A program made the position numbers and the translations under genes. DNA of 64,000 nucleotides from an uncultured Peptococcaceae bacterium (GTDB lineage Bacteria; Bacillota; Limnochordia; Darwinibacteriales; Darwinibacteriaceae), in NCBI GenBank assembly GCA_937988745.1, contig CALKAR010000174.1:105113-169112 (forward strand), read 5' to 3'. Positions 43,216 through 51,023 of this stretch are shown here, one piece after another. Under the pieces are notes generated by a model. The model saw nothing but the letters and a program-made list of their open reading frames with translations, had not been told where the DNA came from and searched no databases. Within the stretch, counting starts at the first letter, position 1, and each line of letters opens with the position of its first letter.

Positions 43216-44054
43216 TGCGTGTAAGAAGTGATTTTCATCCCCTATTGCGGGTTTTTGTGTACGCCATGATGATTCTCTTTACCCTGCTGACTACAGCGCC
43301 CCTCATTTGGCTGGTCATAAGTTCGTTCAAAACAACAACTGAATTCCAGCTCAATCGCCTAGGCTGGCCGCAGAATCCAAGCTTTTTTAACTACACCAGT
43401 GCATGGCGCCTGGGTAAGTTCGGCACGCTGTTTCTCAACAGCCTCTTTTTCACCATTGTTTCCACGCTGGCCATTATATTTCTATCGGTGTCAGCTGGCT
43501 TCGCCTTTGCAAAAATCAGATCCAAGGCTACTCCGATCCTTCACGGCAGCTTTGTCATTGGGATTCTACTGACTATCCAATCAATCATGGTTCCCCTATT
43601 TCTGCTAGTCAATGGTGTCGGACTGTACAACACCCGCACTGGCGTGCTGATTCCGTACATCGGAATGGGAATGCCCATGGGTGTCTATCTCTGTACAGAA
43701 TTTATTAGGGGAATTCCCGACTCGGTAGTAGAATCGGCGCGCATAGATGGAGCCAGCTATCTGAAGATCCTGCAGTCCATTATCTGGCCCATGGCCAAGC
43801 CAGTTGCCGTAACATTGGCCATTCTCAACATCGCCGGTGTGTGGAACGAGTTTATGTTGATCAACATTTTGGTTTCATCAGAAACCCTGCGTACACTACC
43901 TGTAGGAATCCTGCGGTTTTCCTCTGCCCTATCGTCAGACTACGGCCGCCAGTTTGCAGCTCTAGTCATCGGAATGCTTCCCATGGTGATCTTCTACCTA
44001 ATTTTCAGAAATCAGATTACCAAAGGAGTCTCCGCTGGCGCAGTTAAGGGTTAA
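43212..44054 (+). CDS. Sugar ABC importer permease, MalG/UgpE type
   Basis: A 280-residue permease with six predicted membrane segments and the EAA loop ESARIDGASYLKILQSIIWPMAKP. It completes the membrane channel. No ATPase gene follows; systems of this family in Bacillota commonly share a general MsmK/UgpC-type ATPase encoded elsewhere, which would have to be the case here. Confidence 0.92.
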   Translation: MMRVRSDFHPLLRVFVYAMMILFTLLTTAPLIWLVISSFKTTTEFQLNRLGWPQNPSFFNYTSAWRLGKFGTLFLNSLFFTIVSTLAIIFLSVSAGFAFAKIRSKATPILHGSFVIGILLTIQSIMVPLFLLVNGVGLYNTRTGVLIPYIGMGMPMGVYLCTEFIRGIPDSVVESARIDGASYLKILQSIIWPMAKPVAVTLAILNIAGVWNEFMLINILVSSETLRTLPVGILRFSSALSSDYGRQFAALVIGMLPMVIFYLIFRNQITKGVSAGAVKG

Positions 44055-44065
44055 AGGACGAATCC

Positions 44066-44118
44066 CCTTTCACCTCAGAGAAAAAAGTGATAAGCTATGA
44101 GTAATCAAGGGTGAAAGG
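44066..44118 (+). promoter_or_regulatory. Inverted repeat able to mask the thyX ribosome binding site
   Basis: CCTTTCACC (44066-44074) is complementary to GGTGAAAGG (44110-44118), whose end is part of the thyX Shine-Dalgarno (AAAGGAG, 44114-44120). The arms are 35 bases apart. Confidence 0.4.
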
Positions 44119-44130
44119 AGCACATGGGAT

Positions 44131-44844
44131 ATGGAGAAACTGAAAATCGACGTAGGCCCTAAGGGATACGTCTTATTGAAAGACTGGATGGGGACGGATC
44201 TATCACCTGTGAATGATGCGAAAGTGAGCTTCGACAAAGAAGCTTCTGAGCTAGGCCCGAAAGAAAAGCGGCTGATCAAGTACTTAGCTGAACACGAGCA
44301 TACTTCACCGTTCCGTCATTCAGTGTTGAAATTTGAAGTTTACGCGCCCTTGATGGTAGCGCGGCAATGGTGGAAGCACATTATCGGAAGCGAACACGGG
44401 GAGCCCTTTGATCGGATGACAGCCTGGAACGAGTCAAGCCGCCGCTATATTACAGAAGAACCGGTATTCATGGTGCCTGCGGCCGATGAATGGCGTTCTG
44501 CTCCTGCAAACCGCAAGCAGGGCAGCGGCGATAACCTCCCAGAAGACGTTGGCAGAATCTACACAGAGAAACTCGCTGCCCACGTGGAAGCAAGCATTGC
44601 CCTCTATGAAGAGGCTATGGAAGCAGGTGTCTGCGCAGAGCAGGCTCGATTGTTCTTGCCCGCATACGGCATGTATGTGCGCTGGGTGTGGACAGGCAGT
44701 CTGCAGGCAGTGGCTCACTTCCTGCGGCTGAGAATGGCAGAAGACGCACAAAAGGAAATCCGCGATTATGCAGAAGCGGTCTACAAGCTCGCTCTAGAGA
44801 AATTCCCGGTCTCACTTCAGGCACTGCTGGAAAATCAGCCATAA
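44131..44844 (+). CDS. thyX: Flavin-dependent thymidylate synthase
   Basis: Makes dTMP from dUMP using methylene-tetrahydrofolate, FAD and NADPH. The 237-residue protein keeps the ThyX plan: HEHTSPFRHSVLKFEV, APLMVARQWWKH, NESSRRY and a late YVRWVWTGSLQAVAHFLRLR with the dUMP-binding Arg region. The classic RHR-x7-S signature is altered: the stretch reads KHIIGSEHG with an insertion before NESSRRY. AAAGGAG lies ten bases before the ATG. With dcd nearby the two give a dCTP-to-dTMP supply. Terminator follows at 44851-44885. Confidence 0.88.
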   Translation: MEKLKIDVGPKGYVLLKDWMGTDLSPVNDAKVSFDKEASELGPKEKRLIKYLAEHEHTSPFRHSVLKFEVYAPLMVARQWWKHIIGSEHGEPFDRMTAWNESSRRYITEEPVFMVPAADEWRSAPANRKQGSGDNLPEDVGRIYTEKLAAHVEASIALYEEAMEAGVCAEQARLFLPAYGMYVRWVWTGSLQAVAHFLRLRMAEDAQKEIRDYAEAVYKLALEKFPVSLQALLENQP

Positions 44845-44888
44845 AAAAAGAAACGCTGCCGACCAACTTGGGTCGAGCAGCGTTTTTT
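44843..44888. terminator. Bidirectional terminator between thyX and rsmF
   Basis: AAACGCTGC (44851-44859) with GCAGCGTTT (44877-44885), extended by CGACC/GGTCG, flanked by A- and T-runs on both sides. Confidence 0.9.
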
Positions 44889-44893
44889 ATTCA

Positions 44894-46234
44894 TTATGGT
44901 TGACGAAGCCCTTTGGGCAGATGGTTTTTCAATACACCTTTGACCAGTTTGGCCCATCCCAACCCGAATCCTTCGACTGCCACAAGATACCAGCCATCAG
45001 GGCCTTCGAAAGGCAGGGTTTCTCCCCTCATGTAGCGTTCGAGCTCGTTAGACCCGCTGGCAAAATCAGCGGCGTATTCTACATCCGCAGCTTTTAAAGC
45101 ATGGGAAAGGGCGTGAGCCGGCTCAAAGCGTCTTTTCTTGAAAATACCGAGCTGAAGCCCTGTACGAATCACTCGCAAACCCTGCAGCTCAGGCAATTCA
45201 GCAGGTACAAGATATAAATGATCGCCAGTTCGCAGATACTCACCGCTGAGCTGCTTCTTCAGCGTATGACCAGCGAATTCTAGATATTCGCCAACATCCG
45301 ACTCCCTCGTCCTGGACGAAAGCCGTTTCAACCGCCTCGCTCGCACTGGCGCATCTTCCCGGCGGCGCAGCAGCGCAGCGAAATGACCTTCACCCCTAAG
45401 CCTATGCGGCCAGAGCCGCACGGTTCCCGGCAGCTGACCCGGCGCAAATCCCTGGCGAGTCCGGATTTCTGCGAGTTCGAAGTCTTCATGCCGAGCAAGA
45501 AACTCAGCAATAACATCTTCATTTTCCTCAGGGGAAAAAGTACAGGTAGAATAGACCAGATACCCGCCTGGTTTGAGAAGGTGCGGAACCTGGTCCAGAA
45601 TTTGTCCCTGCCGCACAGCGCAGCTGGCGACATGGGCTAGACTCCACTCAGAGACGGCCAGTGGATTCTTGCGGAACATCCCTTCACCTGAGCAAGGTGC
45701 ATCCACGAGAATGCGGTCAAAGACTGGGCCGAAAAATTCAGCTAACCGCTCGGGCGTTTCATTAAGCACAACTGTATTTGTGATGCCGAGACGTTCGATG
45801 TTCTGAGCCAGTATCTGGGCTCTACCAGAATGGATTTCATTAGCGACCAATAATCCCTTTCCATTCATCAGAGCGGCGATGTGGGTAGACTTACCGCCTG
45901 GTGCTGCCGCTAAATCTAATACCCATTCGCCAGGCTGAGGCCCTAGAATCTCAGCTACGGCCATAGCACTCGGTTCCTGAATGTAGTACAAACCAGCATC
46001 GTGATATATATGCCTGCCGGGACGATCTGCTTCTCTGTAGAAAAAGCCAAGCTGCGTCCAAGGAATGGACTCTAACGCCCACGGAGACAGCTTCAGAAAA
46101 TCCTCCACCGAAATCCTGAGGGAATTAACCCGAAGCCCCCGTGCGCTCTCTGCATCCAAGCTTTCCCTAAACTGCGTAAATTCGTCCCCAAGCAGGGCCT
46201 GCATCTTGTCCAGAAAGTCTTGTGGAAACTGCAC
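44894..46234 (-). CDS. rsmF: 16S rRNA m5C methyltransferase, RsmF-like (NOL1/NOP2/Sun family)
   Basis: A 446-residue S-adenosylmethionine-dependent RNA cytosine-5 methyltransferase. LDLAAAPGGKSTHIAALM is the AdoMet site, ILVDAPCSGEGMFRKNP carries one catalytic Cys and LVYSTCTFSPEENEDV the other. The C-terminal part (about 300-446) is the RsmF-type RNA-capture extension with a PUA-like end. Gram-positive proteins of this type are also called YebU/RsmF-like; the exact target base is not certain. Start GTG overlaps the dcd stop by one base (TAGTG). Confidence 0.92.
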   Translation of the reverse strand: MQFPQDFLDKMQALLGDEFTQFRESLDAESARGLRVNSLRISVEDFLKLSPWALESIPWTQLGFFYREADRPGRHIYHDAGLYYIQEPSAMAVAEILGPQPGEWVLDLAAAPGGKSTHIAALMNGKGLLVANEIHSGRAQILAQNIERLGITNTVVLNETPERLAEFFGPVFDRILVDAPCSGEGMFRKNPLAVSEWSLAHVASCAVRQGQILDQVPHLLKPGGYLVYSTCTFSPEENEDVIAEFLARHEDFELAEIRTRQGFAPGQLPGTVRLWPHRLRGEGHFAALLRRREDAPVRARRLKRLSSRTRESDVGEYLEFAGHTLKKQLSGEYLRTGDHLYLVPAELPELQGLRVIRTGLQLGIFKKRRFEPAHALSHALKAADVEYAADFASGSNELERYMRGETLPFEGPDGWYLVAVEGFGLGWAKLVKGVLKNHLPKGLRQP

Positions 46235-46776
46235 TATTTACCGCCCTCACTGCCGCGTTTTTCAAAATCTCGATACAGCAGACTCGGCTGAATATCGGTA
46301 TTGTTCTGGTACTTACCGCTGGAATATGGTTCATAATCACCTTGAAGTGCGTGGTAGTAGATCTGGCAGATCTCCACATCAGGATAAATAACAATTGGCT
46401 GAATGCAGAACATCTCCAGTGTCCAGTACCCCGCGAATCCCACATCACCAAAACCAGCGGTGACATGAATGACGAGGCCCAGGCGTCCGATAGACGACCG
46501 TCCCTCCAGCATAGGAACAAAGCTGGTCGTTTTCGTATACTCCTTGGTCCGGCCTAGGTAGAGGCGGTTTGGCTCAAGCAGGAGCCCTTCCGGCGGGATG
46601 GTGAGCTTCTTTACTGGATTAGGCACTTTCATATCCAATACGGGAGTATCATATACCATCAGCTCGTTATGGAGCCTGAGATTATAGCTGTTAGGATTCA
46701 ACTGACTGCGGTTAAATGGCTCAATAATAATGTCCTTACCTAGGTGCCGCAGGATTTCTAAACCAGATAAAATCAT
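46234..46776 (-). CDS. dcd: dCTP deaminase
   Basis: Deaminates dCTP to dUTP, supplying dUMP for thymidylate synthesis. The 180-residue trimeric enzyme has NRSQLNPNSYNLRL, GRTKEYTKTTSFVPMLEGRSSIGRLGLVIHVTAGFGDVGF with the Arg-Ser-Ser motif and catalytic Glu, and the C-terminal YQNNTDIQPSLLYRDF. It is either monofunctional Dcd or the bifunctional dCTP deaminase/dUTPase; I lean to Dcd. It overlaps the CDF gene by four bases. A direct metabolic link exists with thyX on the other side of rsmF. Confidence 0.93.
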   Translation of the reverse strand: MILSGLEILRHLGKDIIIEPFNRSQLNPNSYNLRLHNELMVYDTPVLDMKVPNPVKKLTIPPEGLLLEPNRLYLGRTKEYTKTTSFVPMLEGRSSIGRLGLVIHVTAGFGDVGFAGYWTLEMFCIQPIVIYPDVEICQIYYHALQGDYEPYSSGKYQNNTDIQPSLLYRDFEKRGSEGGK

Positions 46777-47678
46777 GCCTGTCCTCCCCTATCCCGTTCC
46801 TCCTTATCTGGCAGGACCGGTTCCATGTGAATTACCATTTTCACGCCCAGTTCGTCAGCGATGCGTTTTTCAATATCATCAATTTCCGCGTGCATGTCCA
46901 CGATACTGGCCTCAGGATCAACCTCCGCATGCACAGATGCGAAAGTGCGGCCTGGACCGTAGTCGTGCACACGCAGTTCATGCACTCCTTTAACACCCCT
47001 GCCCGACAAGAGAAGGGTTTCAATCCGGTTGACCAGCTCTGGATCAGCTGAGATACCAACCAACAGATCGACTGATTCCTTGGCAGTGCTGAATCCGGTG
47101 TACATAATAAGCAGTGCGAGAACTGTTCCGAAATAACCATCTAGAGTCAATTCAAAGACCTCTTGAATGATGGCTCCCACCAAAATAGCCGTAGTTGCGA
47201 TGGCGTCACTAAGGCTATCAAAGGCTACTGCGCGGTTGAGACTAGACCCAATCCGCCCTGCCACCCACCTGTTGTAGATGAACAGACCCAGTTTCACAGC
47301 AATTGATAAAACAAGCACCATAACAACTGTGGACGAAAAATCCACAGGCTCAGGCTGAAGCACTTTACGCACTGAGCTGTGGAGCAGTTCTAAGCCCACA
47401 GTGAAGATAATAAACGACACAATTAAAGCAGCCACGTATTCTAGGCGGCCGTGGCCGTGGGGGTGTTCTTTATCAGGTGGGCGGCTGCTCAGCTTAACGC
47501 CGAGCACCGCCACCACTGCTGAACCTAAGTCGCTTAGGTTATTGAAAGCATCAGAGACAATTGAGATGCTGTTTGCCCACAGCCCTACTCCAAGCTTGGC
47601 AGCAAACAGGAGCATGTTGCTTGCAATACCCACAGCCCCCGCCCAGAATGCAATCTTCTCACGACGGTTATGATTCAT
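46773..47678 (-). CDS. Cation diffusion facilitator (zinc/iron/manganese efflux)
   Basis: A 301-residue proton-coupled metal exporter. Six predicted membrane segments; the transport site is SIVSDAFNNLSDLGSA (TM2; Asp and Asn-Asp pairs) and VAFDSLSDAIATTAILVG (TM5; Asp-x3-Asp). HPHGHGRLEYVAAL is the conserved loop, and a cytoplasmic regulatory domain follows (about 205-290) with MHAEIDDIEKRI. Metal choice is unresolved: the DAFNN variant is common in Mn/Fe exporters of Bacillota. It follows the mrp gene by two bases. Confidence 0.92.
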   Translation of the reverse strand: MNHNRREKIAFWAGAVGIASNMLLFAAKLGVGLWANSISIVSDAFNNLSDLGSAVVAVLGVKLSSRPPDKEHPHGHGRLEYVAALIVSFIIFTVGLELLHSSVRKVLQPEPVDFSSTVVMVLVLSIAVKLGLFIYNRWVAGRIGSSLNRAVAFDSLSDAIATTAILVGAIIQEVFELTLDGYFGTVLALLIMYTGFSTAKESVDLLVGISADPELVNRIETLLLSGRGVKGVHELRVHDYGPGRTFASVHAEVDPEASIVDMHAEIDDIEKRIADELGVKMVIHMEPVLPDKEERDRGGQA

Positions 47679-47680
47679 TA

Positions 47681-48466
47681 TTATCCTCTCGCAAGACCTA
47701 CGCGTTCAGGTATGGTATCTACCCATGAGCCAAGGAAACCTTGAGCGATTTCTTCGATCCGGCCTTGGTCACAAAGAGTAGCGACCGAAGGATCGATGGG
47801 CAGACGCCCTAAGAGCTCAACACCTAGTTCTTGGGCCAAAGATGCGGTTTTGCCCTCACCAAAGATGTTGATTTCCGTGCCGCAGTCAGGGCAGACTGCG
47901 TAACTCATATTCTCCACCAATCCAAGTACAGGTATGTTCATAGCTTCAGCCATATGGTAGGCTTTTTTCACGATCAGCGAAACCAAATCTTGGGGCGTTG
48001 TGACGATAATGATCCCACTCAGAGAAAAGGATTGGAAAACGGTCAGGGGAACATCGCCTGTGCCTGGGGGCAGATCCAGCAGGAGCACATCAAGATCTCC
48101 CCAGATGACATCGGTCCAGAACTGCCTCAGGGCTGAGTTAATCAGCGGTGCCCGCCATACAACCGGCGAATCATCTTCGGGAAGGAGAAAATTGATCGAC
48201 ATCAGTTTAATGCCCGAATCCGATTCCATGGGCAGCATGCCATCCTCAGTCCCATAGGCCTGTCTATTCGACCGGCCAAAAATCTTAGGGATCGACGGAC
48301 CTGTGATATCCGCATCTAAGACCCCAACCTCCAGCCCGCGCCGCTTGAGCTCAACGGCCAAGAGCGATGTAACCGATGATTTGCCCACACCACCTTTTCC
48401 GCTCATTACCGCAATGGTGCTGCGTATATTATTTAATCTATGAGTTGGGACAAGAAAATTACTCAC
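47681..48466 (-). CDS. mrp: Mrp/NBP35-family iron-sulfur cluster carrier ATPase
   Basis: A 261-residue ParA-like ATPase that carries [4Fe-4S] clusters to target proteins. The deviant Walker A is VMSGKGGVGKSSVTSLLA, VGVLDADITGPSIPKIFG the switch region, and YAVCPDCGTEINIFGEGK holds the Cys-x-x-Cys that binds the cluster at the dimer interface. It lacks the N-terminal DUF59 domain of long Mrp proteins. It begins with GTG and heads the mrp-CDF-dcd-rsmF operon. Its leader (48467-48583) has a 7-bp hairpin (48494-48510) and a tandem 9-base repeat ATTCCCTCG (48529-48546). Confidence 0.92.
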   Translation of the reverse strand: MSNFLVPTHRLNNIRSTIAVMSGKGGVGKSSVTSLLAVELKRRGLEVGVLDADITGPSIPKIFGRSNRQAYGTEDGMLPMESDSGIKLMSINFLLPEDDSPVVWRAPLINSALRQFWTDVIWGDLDVLLLDLPPGTGDVPLTVFQSFSLSGIIIVTTPQDLVSLIVKKAYHMAEAMNIPVLGLVENMSYAVCPDCGTEINIFGEGKTASLAQELGVELLGRLPIDPSVATLCDQGRIEEIAQGFLGSWVDTIPERVGLARG

Positions 48467-48493
48467 TTGCTCCCTTCCTTTCTAAGACAGACT

Positions 48494-48546
48494 CGGGTTC
48501 TGAGAACCCGTTATGGTGTGTTCTCCATATTCCCTCGATTCCCTCG
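48494..48546. repeat. Small hairpin and 9-bp tandem repeat between the aldo/keto reductase gene and mrp
   Basis: CGGGTTC (48494-48500) and GAACCCG (48504-48510) form a tight hairpin without a T-run. ATTCCCTCG is present twice in direct succession (48529-48546). The hairpin may be a weak terminator or leader element. Confidence 0.4.
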
Positions 48547-48583
48547 TAGTGATTGCTTTCACATCCAGATTTACAGCGGCAGA

Positions 48584-49498
48584 TTAAGGGAGCTCATTTC
48601 CGGCGGCTTGATAAATCTCATACCACTGCTGGCGGGACAGTTCAACACCAGTGGCCCGGCAGAGGTCGCTGAGGCGTCCCGGATTGGTGGTTCCTACCAC
48701 AATCTGCATCTGAGCAGGATGGCGGAGAATCCAAGCAGCTGCCACGGCAGCCTTCGAAACACGCTGTTCATCCCCAATTCGCTGGAGAACATCATTTAGC
48801 TCTTGGAAATCTGGGTGTTCTAAAAAGACACCCTCAAAGAACCCAAACTGCAGAGGCGACCAGGCTTGGATAGTGATCCCCTTCAGGCGGCAGTACTCCA
48901 GTACTCCTCCATCACGCACAACAGCGCCATCGGTGAGCATGTTAACGTTGATTCCTGCATCAATCATTCCAGTATGGGCTGGACCAAACTGCAACTGATT
49001 AAACATGATCTTCTGCGGAAGCGCCTGCTGGAGAAGCTCGATCTGCATCGGATTATGGTTACTCACTCCGAAAAAGCGCACCTTACCGGCTTTCTCCAGT
49101 GCCGTAAAGGCCTCTGCCACTTCGTCCGGTTCCATCAAAGTATCTGGACGGTGGAGAAGCAGTACGTCAATATAATCAGTTCTTAGCCGCCTTAGACTGC
49201 CATCGACAGACTCTAGGATATGCTCCTTGGAAAAATCATAGAATCCAGGACGAATCCCGCACTTGGTTTGTATGAATATCTTTTCCCGTAAACCTTTCTT
49301 TTGAGCCAAGGCTTGGGCAAAAACCTCTTCCGAGCGGCCTCCACCATAAATATCGGCGTGGTCGAAAAAATTAACGCCATGTTCAAGGGCTGTCTCAATC
49401 AGCTCGAGTACCGCAGCTGTATCTAAGTTCGCGATGCGCATGCATCCCAAGACAAGACGCGATAGCTTAACCTCATTATTGATCTCCGTATATTGCAT
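48584..49498 (-). CDS. Aldo/keto reductase, YdhF-like
   Basis: A 304-residue NADPH-dependent oxidoreductase barrel. GVNFFDHADIYGGGRSEEVFAQAL contains the catalytic Asp and Tyr, FIQTKCGIRP the Lys, and VLLLHRPDTLMEP the His. The best-fitting subgroup is YdhF of Bacteria (short, without the final extension of voltage-gated channel beta subunits). The substrate is not known. It follows the MFS gene by 15 bases and could share its transcript. Confidence 0.9.
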   Translation of the reverse strand: MQYTEINNEVKLSRLVLGCMRIANLDTAAVLELIETALEHGVNFFDHADIYGGGRSEEVFAQALAQKKGLREKIFIQTKCGIRPGFYDFSKEHILESVDGSLRRLRTDYIDVLLLHRPDTLMEPDEVAEAFTALEKAGKVRFFGVSNHNPMQIELLQQALPQKIMFNQLQFGPAHTGMIDAGINVNMLTDGAVVRDGGVLEYCRLKGITIQAWSPLQFGFFEGVFLEHPDFQELNDVLQRIGDEQRVSKAAVAAAWILRHPAQMQIVVGTTNPGRLSDLCRATGVELSRQQWYEIYQAAGNELP

Positions 49499-49513
49499 TC
49501 TATCACCCTCCTA

Positions 49514-50791
49514 TTAATCTTCCACATCAAACAGTTCCAGCTTATCCTTAGGTGCATCAGGCCGACTGTCTCCGTGATGCACCGCTAGCATTGTCACGAA
49601 AGCCAGCGCAGAAAAGAAGGCTGCATACGGGAACAGCGTCCAATAGCTCACATACTCAAGAAGTGCTCCAGAAAGGACTGGTGTAATAATCTGTCCAGCC
49701 ATAGAAAAAGTATAGTAGTATCCCGTGAACTTACCCACATCAGAGCCTCTGGCCATCTCGACAACCATAGGATAGGAGTTAACGTTAATGAGAGCCCAGC
49801 CTACTCCGATGGTGACTAAGAGCACATTGATAAACGGGCTGTATGACGTAAACATTGCAGCGATCGCAAAGGAAAAGAACAAAAACGCAATGCCGATTAA
49901 GATCGTACGTTTACGTCCAATTCTGGTGGCAAGTAAACCTGATGGAATGAAGGTTACAACGGCCGCTGCGGTCGCAAGCAGCAAGCTGTTGGCAAAGCCA
50001 CCGCCCACCATTCCCAGAACGCCTTGAGCGTACTTAGAAAAAGCGGTTGTTACAGCGTTATAAGCCATAAACCAGAAAAAGACAGAAAGCAGAATAAAGA
50101 ACAGACTGCGCTGAACCGCGTAAGGAAGCGGCTGATCATCAGATAAGCTGTCCACATCTTCGTTTTCGTGTCCGCCGAGGCTTTCCATCTCTTCTCGCAG
50201 CCTGTTTTCCTTAATGGTGAGGACCAAGACTACAACAGCCGTAACCATAAGGCCAGCTACGATTGCGAAAATTGGCAGATAATTCGGCTTACCTGTGTCG
50301 GGAATTAAAGCCGACATGAGGAGCAGGGATATGATGGCTCCGACAGCCCCCATTAAGTTAATCACACCATTGGCTTTAGACCGCAGAGGCTTAGGAGTTA
50401 CGTCAGGCATGAGAGCCACTGCCGGCGAACGATAAGTGCTCATAGCAATCAAGGTTAGAAACAGCACCATAATAAACATGGGAAGATTCACTAGGTTGTC
50501 GCTGATGGGAATCAGGATCATAAAGAGCACTGCAGCAGCTGTACCCCCGATAATAAAAGGCATACGCCTGCCTATGGGAGTCTGCACCTTGTCAGACAGG
50601 GCACCAAAGACGGGCAGCATGAAGAGGGCTAACACATTGTCGATTGCCATAATGCCGCCAGCCAACGTATCACCGATGTTGAACGTATGTTTAAGAATCA
50701 AAGGAATCAAGCTGTCGTAAATCTGCCAGAACGCCGAAATTGACAAGAATGCTAACCCTATAAAAAACGTCCGCCTGTAATTCAGCTTCAT
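49514..50791 (-). CDS. MFS transporter, sugar:cation symporter-like (GPH/SLC45 type)
   Basis: A 425-residue carrier with twelve predicted membrane segments. The first loop motif reads GALSDKVQTPIGRRMPFI, a form typical of the glycoside/hexuronide and SLC45 sucrose-type carriers. An acidic central loop (about 205-220, GGHENEDVDSLSDD) joins the halves. I use the ATG at 50789-50791 after AGGAGTGACGG. Substrate unknown; a disaccharide or glycoside is plausible. It is divergent from the DUF3798 importer operon and may serve the same substrate class, which is inference. Confidence 0.85.
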   Translation of the reverse strand: MKLNYRRTFFIGLAFLSISAFWQIYDSLIPLILKHTFNIGDTLAGGIMAIDNVLALFMLPVFGALSDKVQTPIGRRMPFIIGGTAAAVLFMILIPISDNLVNLPMFIMVLFLTLIAMSTYRSPAVALMPDVTPKPLRSKANGVINLMGAVGAIISLLLMSALIPDTGKPNYLPIFAIVAGLMVTAVVVLVLTIKENRLREEMESLGGHENEDVDSLSDDQPLPYAVQRSLFFILLSVFFWFMAYNAVTTAFSKYAQGVLGMVGGGFANSLLLATAAAVVTFIPSGLLATRIGRKRTILIGIAFLFFSFAIAAMFTSYSPFINVLLVTIGVGWALINVNSYPMVVEMARGSDVGKFTGYYYTFSMAGQIITPVLSGALLEYVSYWTLFPYAAFFSALAFVTMLAVHHGDSRPDAPKDKLELFDVED

Positions 50792-50933
50792 GACCGTCAC
50801 TCCTCTTTTTTCTCTGCACCATTTCCTCTTTACTTCTTCCCTTTCCTAAAAATACCTACTAAACCGGTAAAACCATTTTAGGATGCGAATTGCTAGCCGA
50901 AATATCTTTTCTTTTACGAAATTTATCACATCT

Positions 50934-51023
50934 AAGGAGGAATTATATGTTTTCCGCGGAATAGTATCGCAATAATTATCACCCTGGCGCCTGGGAGGTT
51001 ACATGAGGAGGAGAGTTAATTGA
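50934..51023 (+). promoter_or_regulatory. Leader with two mini-ORFs upstream of the DUF3798 gene
   Basis: AAGGAGG (50934-50940) is followed by ATG and a five-codon frame MFSAE-stop (50947-50964). GGGAGG then precedes a second frame, MRRRVN-stop (51003-51023), whose Arg codons AGG AGG AGA double as the Shine-Dalgarno of the main gene and whose stop TGA overlaps the main TTG start. The rest of 50801-50933 is A/T-rich with no clear promoter. Confidence 0.4.

Noticed and set aside
45383..45806. Overlapping plus-strand frames
   Set aside because: Shadow of rsmF; no ribosome binding site or domain.
48440..48799. 119-codon plus-strand frame spanning the mrp leader
   Set aside because: Mostly antisense to the aldo/keto reductase gene; no start signals or family resemblance.
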